Origin: Myxococcota bacterium
GTDB lineage: Bacteria; Myxococcota_C; UBA6777
Reading direction: 5' to 3'
NCBI GenBank assembly: GCA_023150835.1
Contig: JAKLKB010000027.1
Span: 1 to 57,836 of the forward strand
Length of the DNA: 57,836 nucleotides
Shown here: piece after piece, positions 25,781-34,589 of the stretch
Numbering within the stretch: the stretch's first letter is position 1
How the letters are laid out: every line of letters begins with the position of its first letter
The notes under the pieces: generated by a model
What the model was told of the DNA's origin: nothing
The model's database searches: none
Seen by the model: only the letters and a program-made list of their open reading frames with translations
Made by a program: the position numbers and the translations under genes

Positions 25781-28700
25781 ATGACGGTCAATCCTCTCTC
25801 CCCCGCACAAGATCCCCGCTGGCTCGACAATGGTCGCTACGAGATCCTCCGCCGCCTCGGTGAAGGCGGATTCGGCGTCGTCTACCACGCCTTCGATCAC
25901 AAGATGGGCCTCGAAGTCGCCCTCAAAAAACTCAAATCCGCCGACGCAGAAACCCATTACCGCTTCAAAAAAGAATTCCGCGCTCTCGCCGATCTCTCCC
26001 ACCCAAACCTCATCCATCTCTACGATCTCGTCGCCGATGACACCCAATGCTTCTTCACCATGGAACTGATCCGTGGCGTCGAATTCCTCGAATATGTCCA
26101 ACAATCCCAACACCTCGACCTCACCGACCTCCCCCCGCCTGCCCCTCCCTCCTCCTCGCTCCGAAATGCCTCTCCCGCCCCTTCTCTCCCTCCACCGACT
26201 CCGCATCCCTCCTCCATCCCGACCTCCCCTCCAAGCCCTTCGCATCCGCCCGCATCTCCCGCACACCTCGACAACAGACCTCCTGCACACCTCGACAACA
26301 GACCTCCTGCACACCTCGACAACAGACCTCCCGCACACCTCGACAACAGACCTCCTGCACACCTCGACAACAGACCTCCCGCACACCTCGACAACAGACC
26401 TCCCGCACACCTCGACAACAGACCTCCCGCACACCTCGACAACAGACCTCCCGCACACCTCGACAACAGACCTCCCGCATATACCGAATCCGACTCCGCG
26501 TTCGATCTTCCGCCTCACATCCCGCCTCCGTTCACCCAGTCCTTTGAGCCTCCCGCCTTCCCTCTCGCTTTCTCCAACCCTCCCACCCCTGCGAAATCTC
26601 CGACAGCCTTTCCCCAAAACCCCATCAATCCGAAAGATCCATCCGCTCTCGCCAAGTCCCTCAAACCCACCAACGTCCATTTTCGCCGCCTTCTTCACGC
26701 GCTGTCCCACCTCGCCCAAGGCGTCGCAGCCCTCCATCGTTTCGGACTTTTGCACCGCGATCTCAAACCCTCCAACGTCCTCGTCACCCCCGAAGGCCGC
26801 GTTGTGATCCTCGACTTTGGCCTCGTCGCCGAACTGCGCAAAGATGCCGCCGAACAAAGTATGCAGATCGCGGGAACACCCGCCTATATGTCCCCCGAAC
26901 AAGCTCTCCACCAACCTCTCACCGAAGCCTGCGACTGGTACAGCGTCGGCGTCATCCTTTACCAATCCCTCACAAGCCGCCTACCCTTTGAAGGCTCCGC
27001 CATCGAGATCCTCGGACAAAAACACTCTTCAAAGCCTATTGACCCACAGCACCTTGTCTCAGGCGTTCCCGTATGGCTCAGCCAACTCTGCCTCGAACTT
27101 CTTGACCGCGACCCCAACCAACGACCCCAAGGGGCCGAACTCCTCGAACTCCTTGGCGCACAAGCCCTATCCATCCAAGCCGCCCAACGCTCCGCCCAGT
27201 CTACCTCTCTTCCACTGATCGGTCGCCACAAAGAACTCCAGCGCTTACGCCGCCTCTTCCATCAAACCCTCCCCACCCAAGCCACCGCCGTCCTTCTCGA
27301 AGGAAACAGCGGCATCGGAAAAAGTCACCTCGCACGTCTCGCCCTTTCTGTCCTCCAAAACGAAGCTCCTTCCATGCTCTTTCATGCCCGATGCTACAAA
27401 CAAGAATCCATCCCCTACAAAGCCGTCGACGCCATCATCGGCCAGATCAGCCACTATCTCCGTATGCTCCCCCCCAGCGAACTCCGTCCCCTCATCCCCG
27501 AAGGTATGGAATCTCTCGCCCATATCTTCCCTGTATTCCGACGCATCCGTACCCTTCAACTCGATCTCCGACCCAAACTTCCCCTCGAACCGAGCGAACA
27601 GCGCCGCCAAGCCTTTGCGAGCCTTCGCGAACTCTTGCGCAGGCTCTCCCTGCGGCGAAAACTGATCTTTTGGATCGACGACCTCCAATGGGGTGACGTC
27701 GACAGCGCCGCACTCTTGATCGAACTGTTGCGCCCACCCGAAGCACCCGCTCTGATGTTCCTTGGGTGTTTTCGCAGCGAGGATTCCGATAGTAGCCCTT
27801 TCCTACAAAAATTCTCCTCACTTCACAGCTTTTTTCAATCGGCCTTTCCACTCGAACGTATGGCCCTTGAAGGACTTCCTCTCTCCGATGCCGCCGAACT
27901 TGCCGCCCTGCTGTTTGGGCCTCCTGCACAACCCCGCAATCCCTTGCTTTTGTCTCTCGCCAAGCAAAGCGGTGGCAACCCCTCCTTGCTTGAAGAACTC
28001 GTTCGCTACGTCCAACAGCACACTTCTCTCGAACAACGCGAAGCTCTCTTACTTTCTGGCCCGACCTCGCCCTTGCCGTCCCAAACACCCATCCCTTCGG
28101 CCAACTGGGAACAACATCTCGAACCCCTCCTCGCCGGCTTCACCCTCTCCGAAGTCTTCAAAGAACGCTACGCCCGCCTTTCCACCGCCCAACAAGCCCT
28201 ACTCGAAGTCCTCGCCGTCGCCGGCCAACCCACCACACGCAACTTGCTCTTGCGCACACTCGATATCTCCCTTCCTGCCGCCGATCTCAGCCAACTCCGC
28301 CTCCAACATCTGATCCGACTCCGCGATGCCCAAGAAGACGAGGAGATCGACCTTTATCACGAACGCCTCCGCGAGATCCTTCTCGCCCTCCTTGAACAAC
28401 ACCATCCCTCCCGTCTCAACGACATCCACAGCAAACTCGCCCACGAACTCTCCACCGAAGACACACCCGACGTCAAACGCCTCGCCATCCATCTCTCCCA
28501 TGCTGGCGATCATACCAGCGCCCTTGGCTACACCCTCCAAGCCGCCCAAGACGCCGAATCCGCCCTTGCCTTCGGCCAAGCTGCGCGTTGGTACAGACAC
28601 GCTCTCTCTCTCTCTCCCCTCGATCCACTCCAAGAACGCGATATCCTCCGCGCTCTCGCCGATGCTCTCGCCCACCAAGGACTCGGTGAGTCCTCTGCCG

Positions 28701-30427
28701 ATGCCTATCTCCAAGCCGCTGCACGCACTCAACAACTTCAATCCAACCTATCTTCCACATCTTCCACATCTTCCGCATCTTCCACATCTTCCACATCTTC
28801 TACATCTTCCACATCTTCCACATCTTCTGCATCTTCCACATCTTCTGCATCTTCCACATCTTCCACATCTTCCACATCTTCCACATCTTCCACATCTTCC
28901 GCATCTTCCGCATCTATGGGCGATGCAAAGCGCCTGCAACAAGAACTTCGCTTGCAAGCCGCCACCCAGCTAATCCGCTGTGGACAACTTGAGCGCGGAC
29001 TCGACACCCTTTCTCAATTGTTGCGCGAACTCAGGCTGCGTTGGAGTCCATCAAAACGGGCTGCGCTCTGGACTTGGCTTCAATGTCGCATCCGCCTGTT
29101 TTTTCATAAGCTTCCCGATGCCTCAGTCGTCAAACTTTTATACCGCACGCACTCCAAGATATCGCTCAAGGTTCAAGACAATGTCCCTTCTCTTCTTCAA
29201 GATATCATGGGTTCTTCTCATACAGACGCCACGCCCACCTACCACTCCCTAGACCCCGAACAGGCCTTGCGCCTGCGTGCGTGTCGCCTTGTCTCGATGG
29301 AAGTCGGCCTCGCCGATCCCCTCCAAGGTATGGCCTTTCAAGCCCAATACTTGCTCGAAGCCGTCCACGCGAAGGACCCCTACCACTTGGCCCTTGCCTA
29401 CGCCCTCGAAGCCGCCTATAGCTCCTTTCAAGGCCCAAGCAAGCAACAGCGCACCGAACATCTCACCGATCAAGCCTTGACGCTTGGCAAACAGCTACAT
29501 CACCCCCATATCATCGGCACTTGCTACCTGACCGCAGGATTTGCGGCCTTTACACAAGGCGGGTGGAGGCGCGCTTATGACCGCTGCGTACTTGCAGAAC
29601 GCATCCTCCGACAAAGTAGCGCTGGGATTACTTGGGAACTCTCCAACTGCCACATCTATCAGATGAATGCGCTGCTGTTTATGGGGTCATTTCGCGAGCT
29701 TGAACGCACCCTTCCTGTGGTCCTGCGCGAAGCCGAAGAACGCGGCGATCTCTACACACAAACCCACCTGAATCTCGGCGTTGCACCGCGCCTGCTGCTT
29801 GCCAAAGACCAGCCCGAACAAGCCACGCTGACCATCCAGCGCACACTTCCGCCTCGCAGCCAGCGCGCTTTTCACCTCCAACACTACATCGAGTTGATCA
29901 ATCGTGGCGAGATCGCCTTGTACCTCGAAACGCCCTTCCCCTTTTGGCGATATCTCCTCGAACAGTGGGCCGAACTGCGCCGATCGCTGTTTCTTCGCAT
30001 CCAATTCAACCGTATCGAACTTCACCATCTGCGAGGCCGTTGCGCGCTCGCTTGCGCCATCCAACAGCCCCTCCGACAACGCGAGACTTTTCTCAAAGAA
30101 GCCCGTCGTTGCGCCAAGATCATCCTTAAAGAAGGCACGCGGTGGGGTTCTCCTTGGGCGCTTCATCTGCTTGCAGGGGCAGACTTCCTCGCACAGCGCT
30201 ATGACCAAGGACTCCAACACCTCACCGCCGCCGAAGTCCTCCTCGAAGACACCGACGCCCATCTCTATACGCACGCCACCATGTTGGCCCGCTCCCTCTG
30301 GCTCCCCCATGCACAAGCCCAAGACCTCGCTCACACCGCCCTCCAATGGGTGCAGTCTCAGCCCATCCAAGCCCCGCTCCGCCTTCTTCAAGCCCTCCTC
30401 CCGGGATGCCTCCCCCTCCCTGCTTAG
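25781..30427 (+). CDS. Giant Ser/Thr kinase-ATPase-TPR protein with repeat insertion in kinase domain
   Basis: A 1548-aa protein. Kinase N-lobe at about 20-107 (GEGGFGVVY loop, VALKKL lysine). An inserted Pro-rich stretch of about 190 residues contains nine PAHLDNRP units. The C-lobe follows (HRDLKPSN at 325, ILDFGL, PAYMSPEQ), all catalytic residues intact. From about 480 comes an AAA ATPase of PknK/STAND-like type: Walker A GNSGIGKS (508-515) and Walker B FWIDDLQWGD. The rest is TPR-like helices interrupted by a Ser/Thr/Ala tract at about 991-1044. Likely a cytosolic signalling kinase with a sensory helical tail. ATG at 25781 after GAGG; starts 8 nt after the Gfo/Idh stop. Confidence 0.92.
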   Translation: MTVNPLSPAQDPRWLDNGRYEILRRLGEGGFGVVYHAFDHKMGLEVALKKLKSADAETHYRFKKEFRALADLSHPNLIHLYDLVADDTQCFFTMELIRGVEFLEYVQQSQHLDLTDLPPPAPPSSSLRNASPAPSLPPPTPHPSSIPTSPPSPSHPPASPAHLDNRPPAHLDNRPPAHLDNRPPAHLDNRPPAHLDNRPPAHLDNRPPAHLDNRPPAHLDNRPPAHLDNRPPAYTESDSAFDLPPHIPPPFTQSFEPPAFPLAFSNPPTPAKSPTAFPQNPINPKDPSALAKSLKPTNVHFRRLLHALSHLAQGVAALHRFGLLHRDLKPSNVLVTPEGRVVILDFGLVAELRKDAAEQSMQIAGTPAYMSPEQALHQPLTEACDWYSVGVILYQSLTSRLPFEGSAIEILGQKHSSKPIDPQHLVSGVPVWLSQLCLELLDRDPNQRPQGAELLELLGAQALSIQAAQRSAQSTSLPLIGRHKELQRLRRLFHQTLPTQATAVLLEGNSGIGKSHLARLALSVLQNEAPSMLFHARCYKQESIPYKAVDAIIGQISHYLRMLPPSELRPLIPEGMESLAHIFPVFRRIRTLQLDLRPKLPLEPSEQRRQAFASLRELLRRLSLRRKLIFWIDDLQWGDVDSAALLIELLRPPEAPALMFLGCFRSEDSDSSPFLQKFSSLHSFFQSAFPLERMALEGLPLSDAAELAALLFGPPAQPRNPLLLSLAKQSGGNPSLLEELVRYVQQHTSLEQREALLLSGPTSPLPSQTPIPSANWEQHLEPLLAGFTLSEVFKERYARLSTAQQALLEVLAVAGQPTTRNLLLRTLDISLPAADLSQLRLQHLIRLRDAQEDEEIDLYHERLREILLALLEQHHPSRLNDIHSKLAHELSTEDTPDVKRLAIHLSHAGDHTSALGYTLQAAQDAESALAFGQAARWYRHALSLSPLDPLQERDILRALADALAHQGLGESSADAYLQAAARTQQLQSNLSSTSSTSSASSTSSTSSTSSTSSTSSASSTSSASSTSSTSSTSSTSSTSSASSASMGDAKRLQQELRLQAATQLIRCGQLERGLDTLSQLLRELRLRWSPSKRAALWTWLQCRIRLFFHKLPDASVVKLLYRTHSKISLKVQDNVPSLLQDIMGSSHTDATPTYHSLDPEQALRLRACRLVSMEVGLADPLQGMAFQAQYLLEAVHAKDPYHLALAYALEAAYSSFQGPSKQQRTEHLTDQALTLGKQLHHPHIIGTCYLTAGFAAFTQGGWRRAYDRCVLAERILRQSSAGITWELSNCHIYQMNALLFMGSFRELERTLPVVLREAEERGDLYTQTHLNLGVAPRLLLAKDQPEQATLTIQRTLPPRSQRAFHLQHYIELINRGEIALYLETPFPFWRYLLEQWAELRRSLFLRIQFNRIELHHLRGRCALACAIQQPLRQRETFLKEARRCAKIILKEGTRWGSPWALHLLAGADFLAQRYDQGLQHLTAAEVLLEDTDAHLYTHATMLARSLWLPHAQAQDLAHTALQWVQSQPIQAPLRLLQALLPGCLPLPA
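26255..26470. repeat. 24-bp coding tandem repeat, 9 copies
   Basis: Nine 24-bp units, varying only by C/T at one position, encode PAHLDNRP repeats in the insertion between the kinase lobes. The near-identity points to recent expansion. The array preserves frame at any copy number. Confidence 0.97.
28751..28913. repeat. 9-bp coding tandem repeat, ~18 copies
   Basis: About eighteen copies of TCTTCCACA (sometimes TCTTCCGCA or TCTTCTGCA) encode Ser-Ser-Thr/Ala runs in the TPR region of the giant kinase. The length is a multiple of three, so copy change would not break the frame. Confidence 0.95.
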
Positions 30428-30533
30428 CCCCCTCGATCCACTTTTCTCGCGAACCACCTTCCGATCTATCGCGTCATGGGGCCGCGCCACCCAGAACAGC
30501 GAATCCTTTTCTTGTCGCGATTGCGCAGTTGAC

Positions 30534-30674
30534 AAAAAAACCCGTACTCGCTGCATTTCAAGCGAAAGAGTCGTCTGGTTGAAAAACCATGATCTCTTCG
30601 CCGATACGGGGTCAAGGGGCGACAGTCTATGGCGGGTTTTGGGGTTCCAACCCCACAAAAACCAACCCAACAAG
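30534..30674 (-). repeat. Family B hairpin repeat, copy B3
   Basis: Reverse orientation between the kinase stop and the RNA ligase start. It has the TTCGCCGATACGGGGTCAAG core, GGGGTTCCAACCCC hairpin and ends CCAACAAG 31 nt before the ligase ATG. Confidence 0.88.
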
Positions 30675-30705
30675 TACTTCACTCTCACACCAAGGAGATC
30701 CAAAG

Positions 30706-32088
30706 ATGATCCTCGCCATGCAAGTCAAAGAAGTCCACAACCACGCCAACGCCGACACCTTGCGCGTCTATGTCTTTGGCGCGCCCAACCACGCGGATAC
30801 ACAGATCGTCGCAAACAACGAGAATCTGTACAACGTGGGCGATGTAGTCGCGGTGGCGTTGGTCGGAGCGGTGCTTGCGGACGGAACCAAGCTCCGCAAA
30901 GCCCGCTTACGCGGCGTGGACTCTTTTGGCATGGCGATGGGGCCGACCGATCAACCTGTCGGGGCGGATCTTTCCGCACAATACAGAGCGAACACTGCTC
31001 CGCCCCCCACAGCACCGAGTGAAGCTGCCGCTGCGTTGCCCACCGATATCGATCTAATCAAGTGGCCGAGTATCGAGCATCTTCATCACCTGATCGCCTC
31101 GTTTCAAAAAGAAAGCGAAGTCTTTGGGGACGCTTATGTGATGCCCAAGATCCCTTACCGCGCCAAAGTCAAACTGGACGGAACCAACGCCGCTGTACAG
31201 ATGCGCGCAGATGGCCGATGTATCGCCCAATCCCGCTCTCGCCTGATCCACCCCCAAGAAGATAACCTCGGATTTGCCGCATGGCTCGAACTACACAAAG
31301 ACTACTTCCACGATCTCAACCAACGGATGCACCAACAAGCCCCTGTGTCGGGCCCGATCTTGTTATTTGGTGAATGGTGCGGCCAAGGCATCCAAAAACG
31401 TACCGCGATCTCCAAGATCCCCAAACGTGTCTTTGCGATCTTTGCGATCCTATGGGGCGATCCAAGCACAGGGATGGCTCACATCGAGATCGAACCCGAA
31501 CGCTTACGGGCTTTGATCCCCGCCCACGAAGATATCCATATCTTGCCGTGGCATCACGAGACCATCGAGATCGATTTCGCCTCCCAAGCCTCGCTCGAAC
31601 AAGCAGCAGAAACTCTCAACGCCCTCGTCGCATCGGTCGAAGCGTGCGATCCTTGGGTCGCGGAAGTCTTTGGCACCGAAGGACTCGGTGAAGGCGTTGT
31701 GATGTACCCGCTCCTCGCAGAAGCAGATCCGATGTGGCGTACCCGCTGGTCAAGTCTGTTGTTCAAAGCCAAAGGTGAAAAACACCAATCCATCCGTCAA
31801 AAAAGCTCTGTACAGCTTACTCCTGAGCACGTCTCCTCCGTTCAAGCCTTTGTCGATCTCGTCTTGACGCCCGCTCGCCTCGAACAAGCACTCCAAGAAG
31901 CTTGTGCTGGCCTCGCCGTTCCCGAAAAGATCGGCGATTTTTTGCGATGGATCGGTCAAGACGTCAAAAAAGAAAACACCCTCGAAGCCGAAGCCAACGG
32001 GCTCGATTGGAAAGATATCGCCAAACCGCTCTCTCAAACGGCCTTGCGCTGGTTCCAAACACAGCGACCCACATCTCCTCTGCCCTGA
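30706..32088 (+). CDS. RNA ligase, DRB0094/Rnl5-like, with N-terminal OB module
   Basis: A 460-aa ligase. Residues 1-110 form an OB-type module whose start (HNHANADTLRVYVFG ... VGDVVAVALVGAVL) resembles tRNA-binding EMAP-II/YtpR domains, as in Deinococcus DraRnl. The nucleotidyltransferase domain holds motif I KLDG with Lys156 as the likely AMP-accepting residue, LLFGEWCG (motif III), LGEGVVMYP (motif IV) and LFKAKG (motif V). A helical C-terminal domain follows. The family seals nicks with a 3'-OH RNA end using ATP. ATG at 30706 has AAGGAG upstream. No Pnkp, Hen1 or RtcB partner is adjacent. Its last codons are duplicated 72 bp downstream. Confidence 0.88.
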   Translation: MILAMQVKEVHNHANADTLRVYVFGAPNHADTQIVANNENLYNVGDVVAVALVGAVLADGTKLRKARLRGVDSFGMAMGPTDQPVGADLSAQYRANTAPPPTAPSEAAAALPTDIDLIKWPSIEHLHHLIASFQKESEVFGDAYVMPKIPYRAKVKLDGTNAAVQMRADGRCIAQSRSRLIHPQEDNLGFAAWLELHKDYFHDLNQRMHQQAPVSGPILLFGEWCGQGIQKRTAISKIPKRVFAIFAILWGDPSTGMAHIEIEPERLRALIPAHEDIHILPWHHETIEIDFASQASLEQAAETLNALVASVEACDPWVAEVFGTEGLGEGVVMYPLLAEADPMWRTRWSSLLFKAKGEKHQSIRQKSSVQLTPEHVSSVQAFVDLVLTPARLEQALQEACAGLAVPEKIGDFLRWIGQDVKKENTLEAEANGLDWKDIAKPLSQTALRWFQTQRPTSPLP

Positions 32089-32161
32089 TGTTCGCTGCTT
32101 TTGTTGGGGGCAGGAGCTTTAGCGTTCCAAACACAGCGACCCACATCTCCTATGCCCTGAT
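32052..32161. repeat. 38-bp direct duplication, 72-bp period
   Basis: The last twelve codons and stop of the RNA ligase gene (32052-32089) recur at 32124-32161 with one mismatch. The second copy lies in the short gap before the convergent HAD gene and encodes nothing by itself. Confidence 0.93.
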
Positions 32162-32200
32162 CCCCCCAAAGATCCACTCTTTCTCGAACCTGCATCGCTC

Positions 32201-32797
32201 TCAAGAAGAGGCATACGGTGAAAGAGGCCCCGCGATCTGTTGTGCAAACGTCCGATAATCCGCGATCACATGATCGGCCCCAAAGTCGTCGTATTCTTGA
32301 GCGCCATCCGCGTAAAAAGCCGTTTCAACGCCCGCACGACGGCCACATTCGATATCAAATCGAAAGTCCCCCACAAACAACATCTCCTTGGGTTCGAGTT
32401 TCCAAGCCTCCAAAAACCGCAGTAATCCGTCAGGATCGGGTTTGGGCAACGCATCTTCTCTCGTCAAGACCATCTCGACAGGCAGATCGAAGGCATCCAA
32501 CACCCGCTGCGTTGCGGCTTTACAGTTGCGCGTGAAGATCCCCACGCGCACTCCCACCGTTCGAAAAGCCTGCAACATCTCCTGCACCCCTTCGATCAGC
32601 TTCGCTCCTCCCGCATAACCCACTTCCATCTCTTCCAACAAGCGCTCTTTGAAGGCGCGTTCTTCGGGGTCAAGCGCAGCAAGATGCTCCAAGATCGGCG
32701 CACCGTCGGGGATATCCAAACGCTCTCGTAGTGTCCGAAAGCACAGCGGAGAATCGATCAAGGTGCCATCCATATCAAAGACGATCGCTTTCCACAT
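32201..32797 (-). CDS. HAD-family phosphatase (phosphoglycolate phosphatase-like)
   Basis: A 198-aa HAD hydrolase. Motif I DMDGTLID near residues 8-15 supplies the nucleophile Asp, motif II is IFTRN, motif III Lys lies in LPKPDP, and motif IV is GDFRFDIECGRRAG. A small helical cap between motifs I and II places it with the phosphoglycolate phosphatase/beta-phosphoglucomutase group; the substrate is not determinable. ATG at 32797 has GGAGG 6 nt upstream; a TTG two codons earlier is less likely. The gene for a GT-C-like membrane protein lies 47 nt upstream on the same strand. Confidence 0.9.
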   Translation of the reverse strand: MWKAIVFDMDGTLIDSPLCFRTLRERLDIPDGAPILEHLAALDPEERAFKERLLEEMEVGYAGGAKLIEGVQEMLQAFRTVGVRVGIFTRNCKAATQRVLDAFDLPVEMVLTREDALPKPDPDGLLRFLEAWKLEPKEMLFVGDFRFDIECGRRAGVETAFYADGAQEYDDFGADHVIADYRTFAQQIAGPLSPYASS

Positions 32798-32844
32798 CCA
32801 CAACCTCCATCCATCGGGTCTCTACGGACCTCCAACCTCAAACA

Positions 32845-34557
32845 TCACTCTCGGCACTTGGCGATCTCTTGCGCAGACGACCACTGCACTTCAACCCCAT
32901 CGGGCAAACGCGCCGAAAACGCCTTCAGCGCCATGCGCAACGGCTCGACTTCTTTGCGTCTCGCCACCGAAAACACCACACGCTCCGACGCACAACACAA
33001 TTTGGGAACCTGCCGCCATGCAGCCACCGCACACCAACCCGCAAGCGGGCCACGATCATACAACACAGCCATTTCGCTTCGCCTCTTTTCGACAACCGCT
33101 ACCAATGCTTTTTCATTCAGTCCGCTACGACGCCGCATTTGTGCGATCTCCTGATCCCCCAAGCCCATCAGATCCGTGATCTGTGCCTCCGTCTTGTACG
33201 CAACCAACCCGATATCTTGCAAAACCACACGTACATCGCGCTTGTAAGAACGTAAAAAATCCGCCACTTGGTAAGGTTGGCGATAAATTCCCCGCATATT
33301 CGGAGAGATCGCCGACTGAGCCTCGGTCGCCCTCGCCCCAAACAAGACCACACCAAGGCACAGCAAACCCAGCACACACATCTGCTTTCGAGCCGACGCT
33401 ATCCTCGCACGCACCACCCAAAAGACCCAACCACGCGCCAGATACCCCCATCCCACACACAAAAGATAAAACTCATACCGATAAAACCATCCCGTCCGCG
33501 CCAACAACAGATGCAACCCTGCGATCCCCATCCACAACATCAATCCCCAACGCAACACCCGCAACTCTCGCAACGCCCCTGTTCGATCTTCCCCCAACAC
33601 CTGCAACTCTCGCAACGCCTCTGTTTGATCTTCCCCCAACACCCGTAATCTTGCTTCTTCGCTACGCAACAACAACAGCAACAGACCCCCCAAAACCACC
33701 AACGACAAGACCTCCGGCGCTTGACCGAGATTGTCTCCCAAACGATCCATTAAAACAGAAAAACCTCTTTGCGAAAACACCGCAGATGTCGCGCCTTTGA
33801 GCAAAATCGGATTCGGCAACCCAAAGCCACCTTGCCACACCGACCACGCACCAAAAGCCAACACCGGCACACCCACACTCACCCCCAAAGCCAACGCACG
33901 CCCCAACCGCCGCTGCTTCAAATAGGCTACCCCTGCGATCCCCACCAAAAACAAACTCTCATAGCGCACCAAGCCCACACACCCCAACACCCACCACCCG
34001 CCCCAAAAAGAATCTTTCTCTACAAACACCCATGCCTTCGAAGACATCGCTTCGTTCGAGAGATCACTCGCCAGCTTTTCCACAGCCCACAACATCAGTA
34101 ACGCATGAAGCAGATGCTCCAATCCGCACAAGATGACCGCAGGAAAAGCCAGACCCACCACCCAAAGCCCCCCATACACCTCGCTCCAAACGCCACGCCA
34201 CGCGAGTCCTTCCCCCGAAACAACGAAGCCCTGCTTTGCCCAAGCCAAGATCGCCAACGCACACAATACATTCAGCACAAAAGGCCACGCAGCGCCACCA
34301 CCCAAAAGCACCAACAACAACGTCCACAACGGAGAAGATGACGCCGAGGAAAAATGACCTGCGGAGATGCCCCATACACCTGTGAGATGGACATTCTTTG
34401 CGATCGCAAGATGGATGTACGGATCATCCAACAAATAAACGAACTGGCCCGCGTTGGCGTCAAGAGCCCGAGCCATCGGATAGACCAGAACGATCAACAG
34501 CACACACATCGCAAACAACGGAAAGCTCGACACCAACGAACGTAATCTTTCGGCCAA
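32845..34557 (-). CDS. Polytopic membrane protein, GT-C glycosyltransferase-like
   Basis: A 570-aa inner-membrane protein with about ten hydrophobic helices and a soluble C-terminal part of about 150 residues. The first loop holds LLDDPYIHLAIAKNVHLTGVWG, the acidic motif of polyprenol-phosphate-dependent GT-C transferases (PMT/ArnT-like), which glycosylate lipids or proteins on the outer face. Residues near 305-340 contain two copies of a 17-residue unit with VLGEDxTxALREL. The start is TTG at 34557, with AGAGG 6 nt upstream; no in-frame ATG lies nearby. Substrate unknown. Confidence 0.8.
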   Translation of the reverse strand: MAERLRSLVSSFPLFAMCVLLIVLVYPMARALDANAGQFVYLLDDPYIHLAIAKNVHLTGVWGISAGHFSSASSSPLWTLLLVLLGGGAAWPFVLNVLCALAILAWAKQGFVVSGEGLAWRGVWSEVYGGLWVVGLAFPAVILCGLEHLLHALLMLWAVEKLASDLSNEAMSSKAWVFVEKDSFWGGWWVLGCVGLVRYESLFLVGIAGVAYLKQRRLGRALALGVSVGVPVLAFGAWSVWQGGFGLPNPILLKGATSAVFSQRGFSVLMDRLGDNLGQAPEVLSLVVLGGLLLLLLRSEEARLRVLGEDQTEALRELQVLGEDRTGALRELRVLRWGLMLWMGIAGLHLLLARTGWFYRYEFYLLCVGWGYLARGWVFWVVRARIASARKQMCVLGLLCLGVVLFGARATEAQSAISPNMRGIYRQPYQVADFLRSYKRDVRVVLQDIGLVAYKTEAQITDLMGLGDQEIAQMRRRSGLNEKALVAVVEKRRSEMAVLYDRGPLAGWCAVAAWRQVPKLCCASERVVFSVARRKEVEPLRMALKAFSARLPDGVEVQWSSAQEIAKCRE

Positions 34558-34589
34558 CGCATACCTCTTCGCGGTGATGTGTGATCATC

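Noticed and set aside
26255-26470. Possible CRISPR-like array (24-bp repeats)
   Set aside because: No spacers; the repeats are in frame and encode an octapeptide within a kinase.
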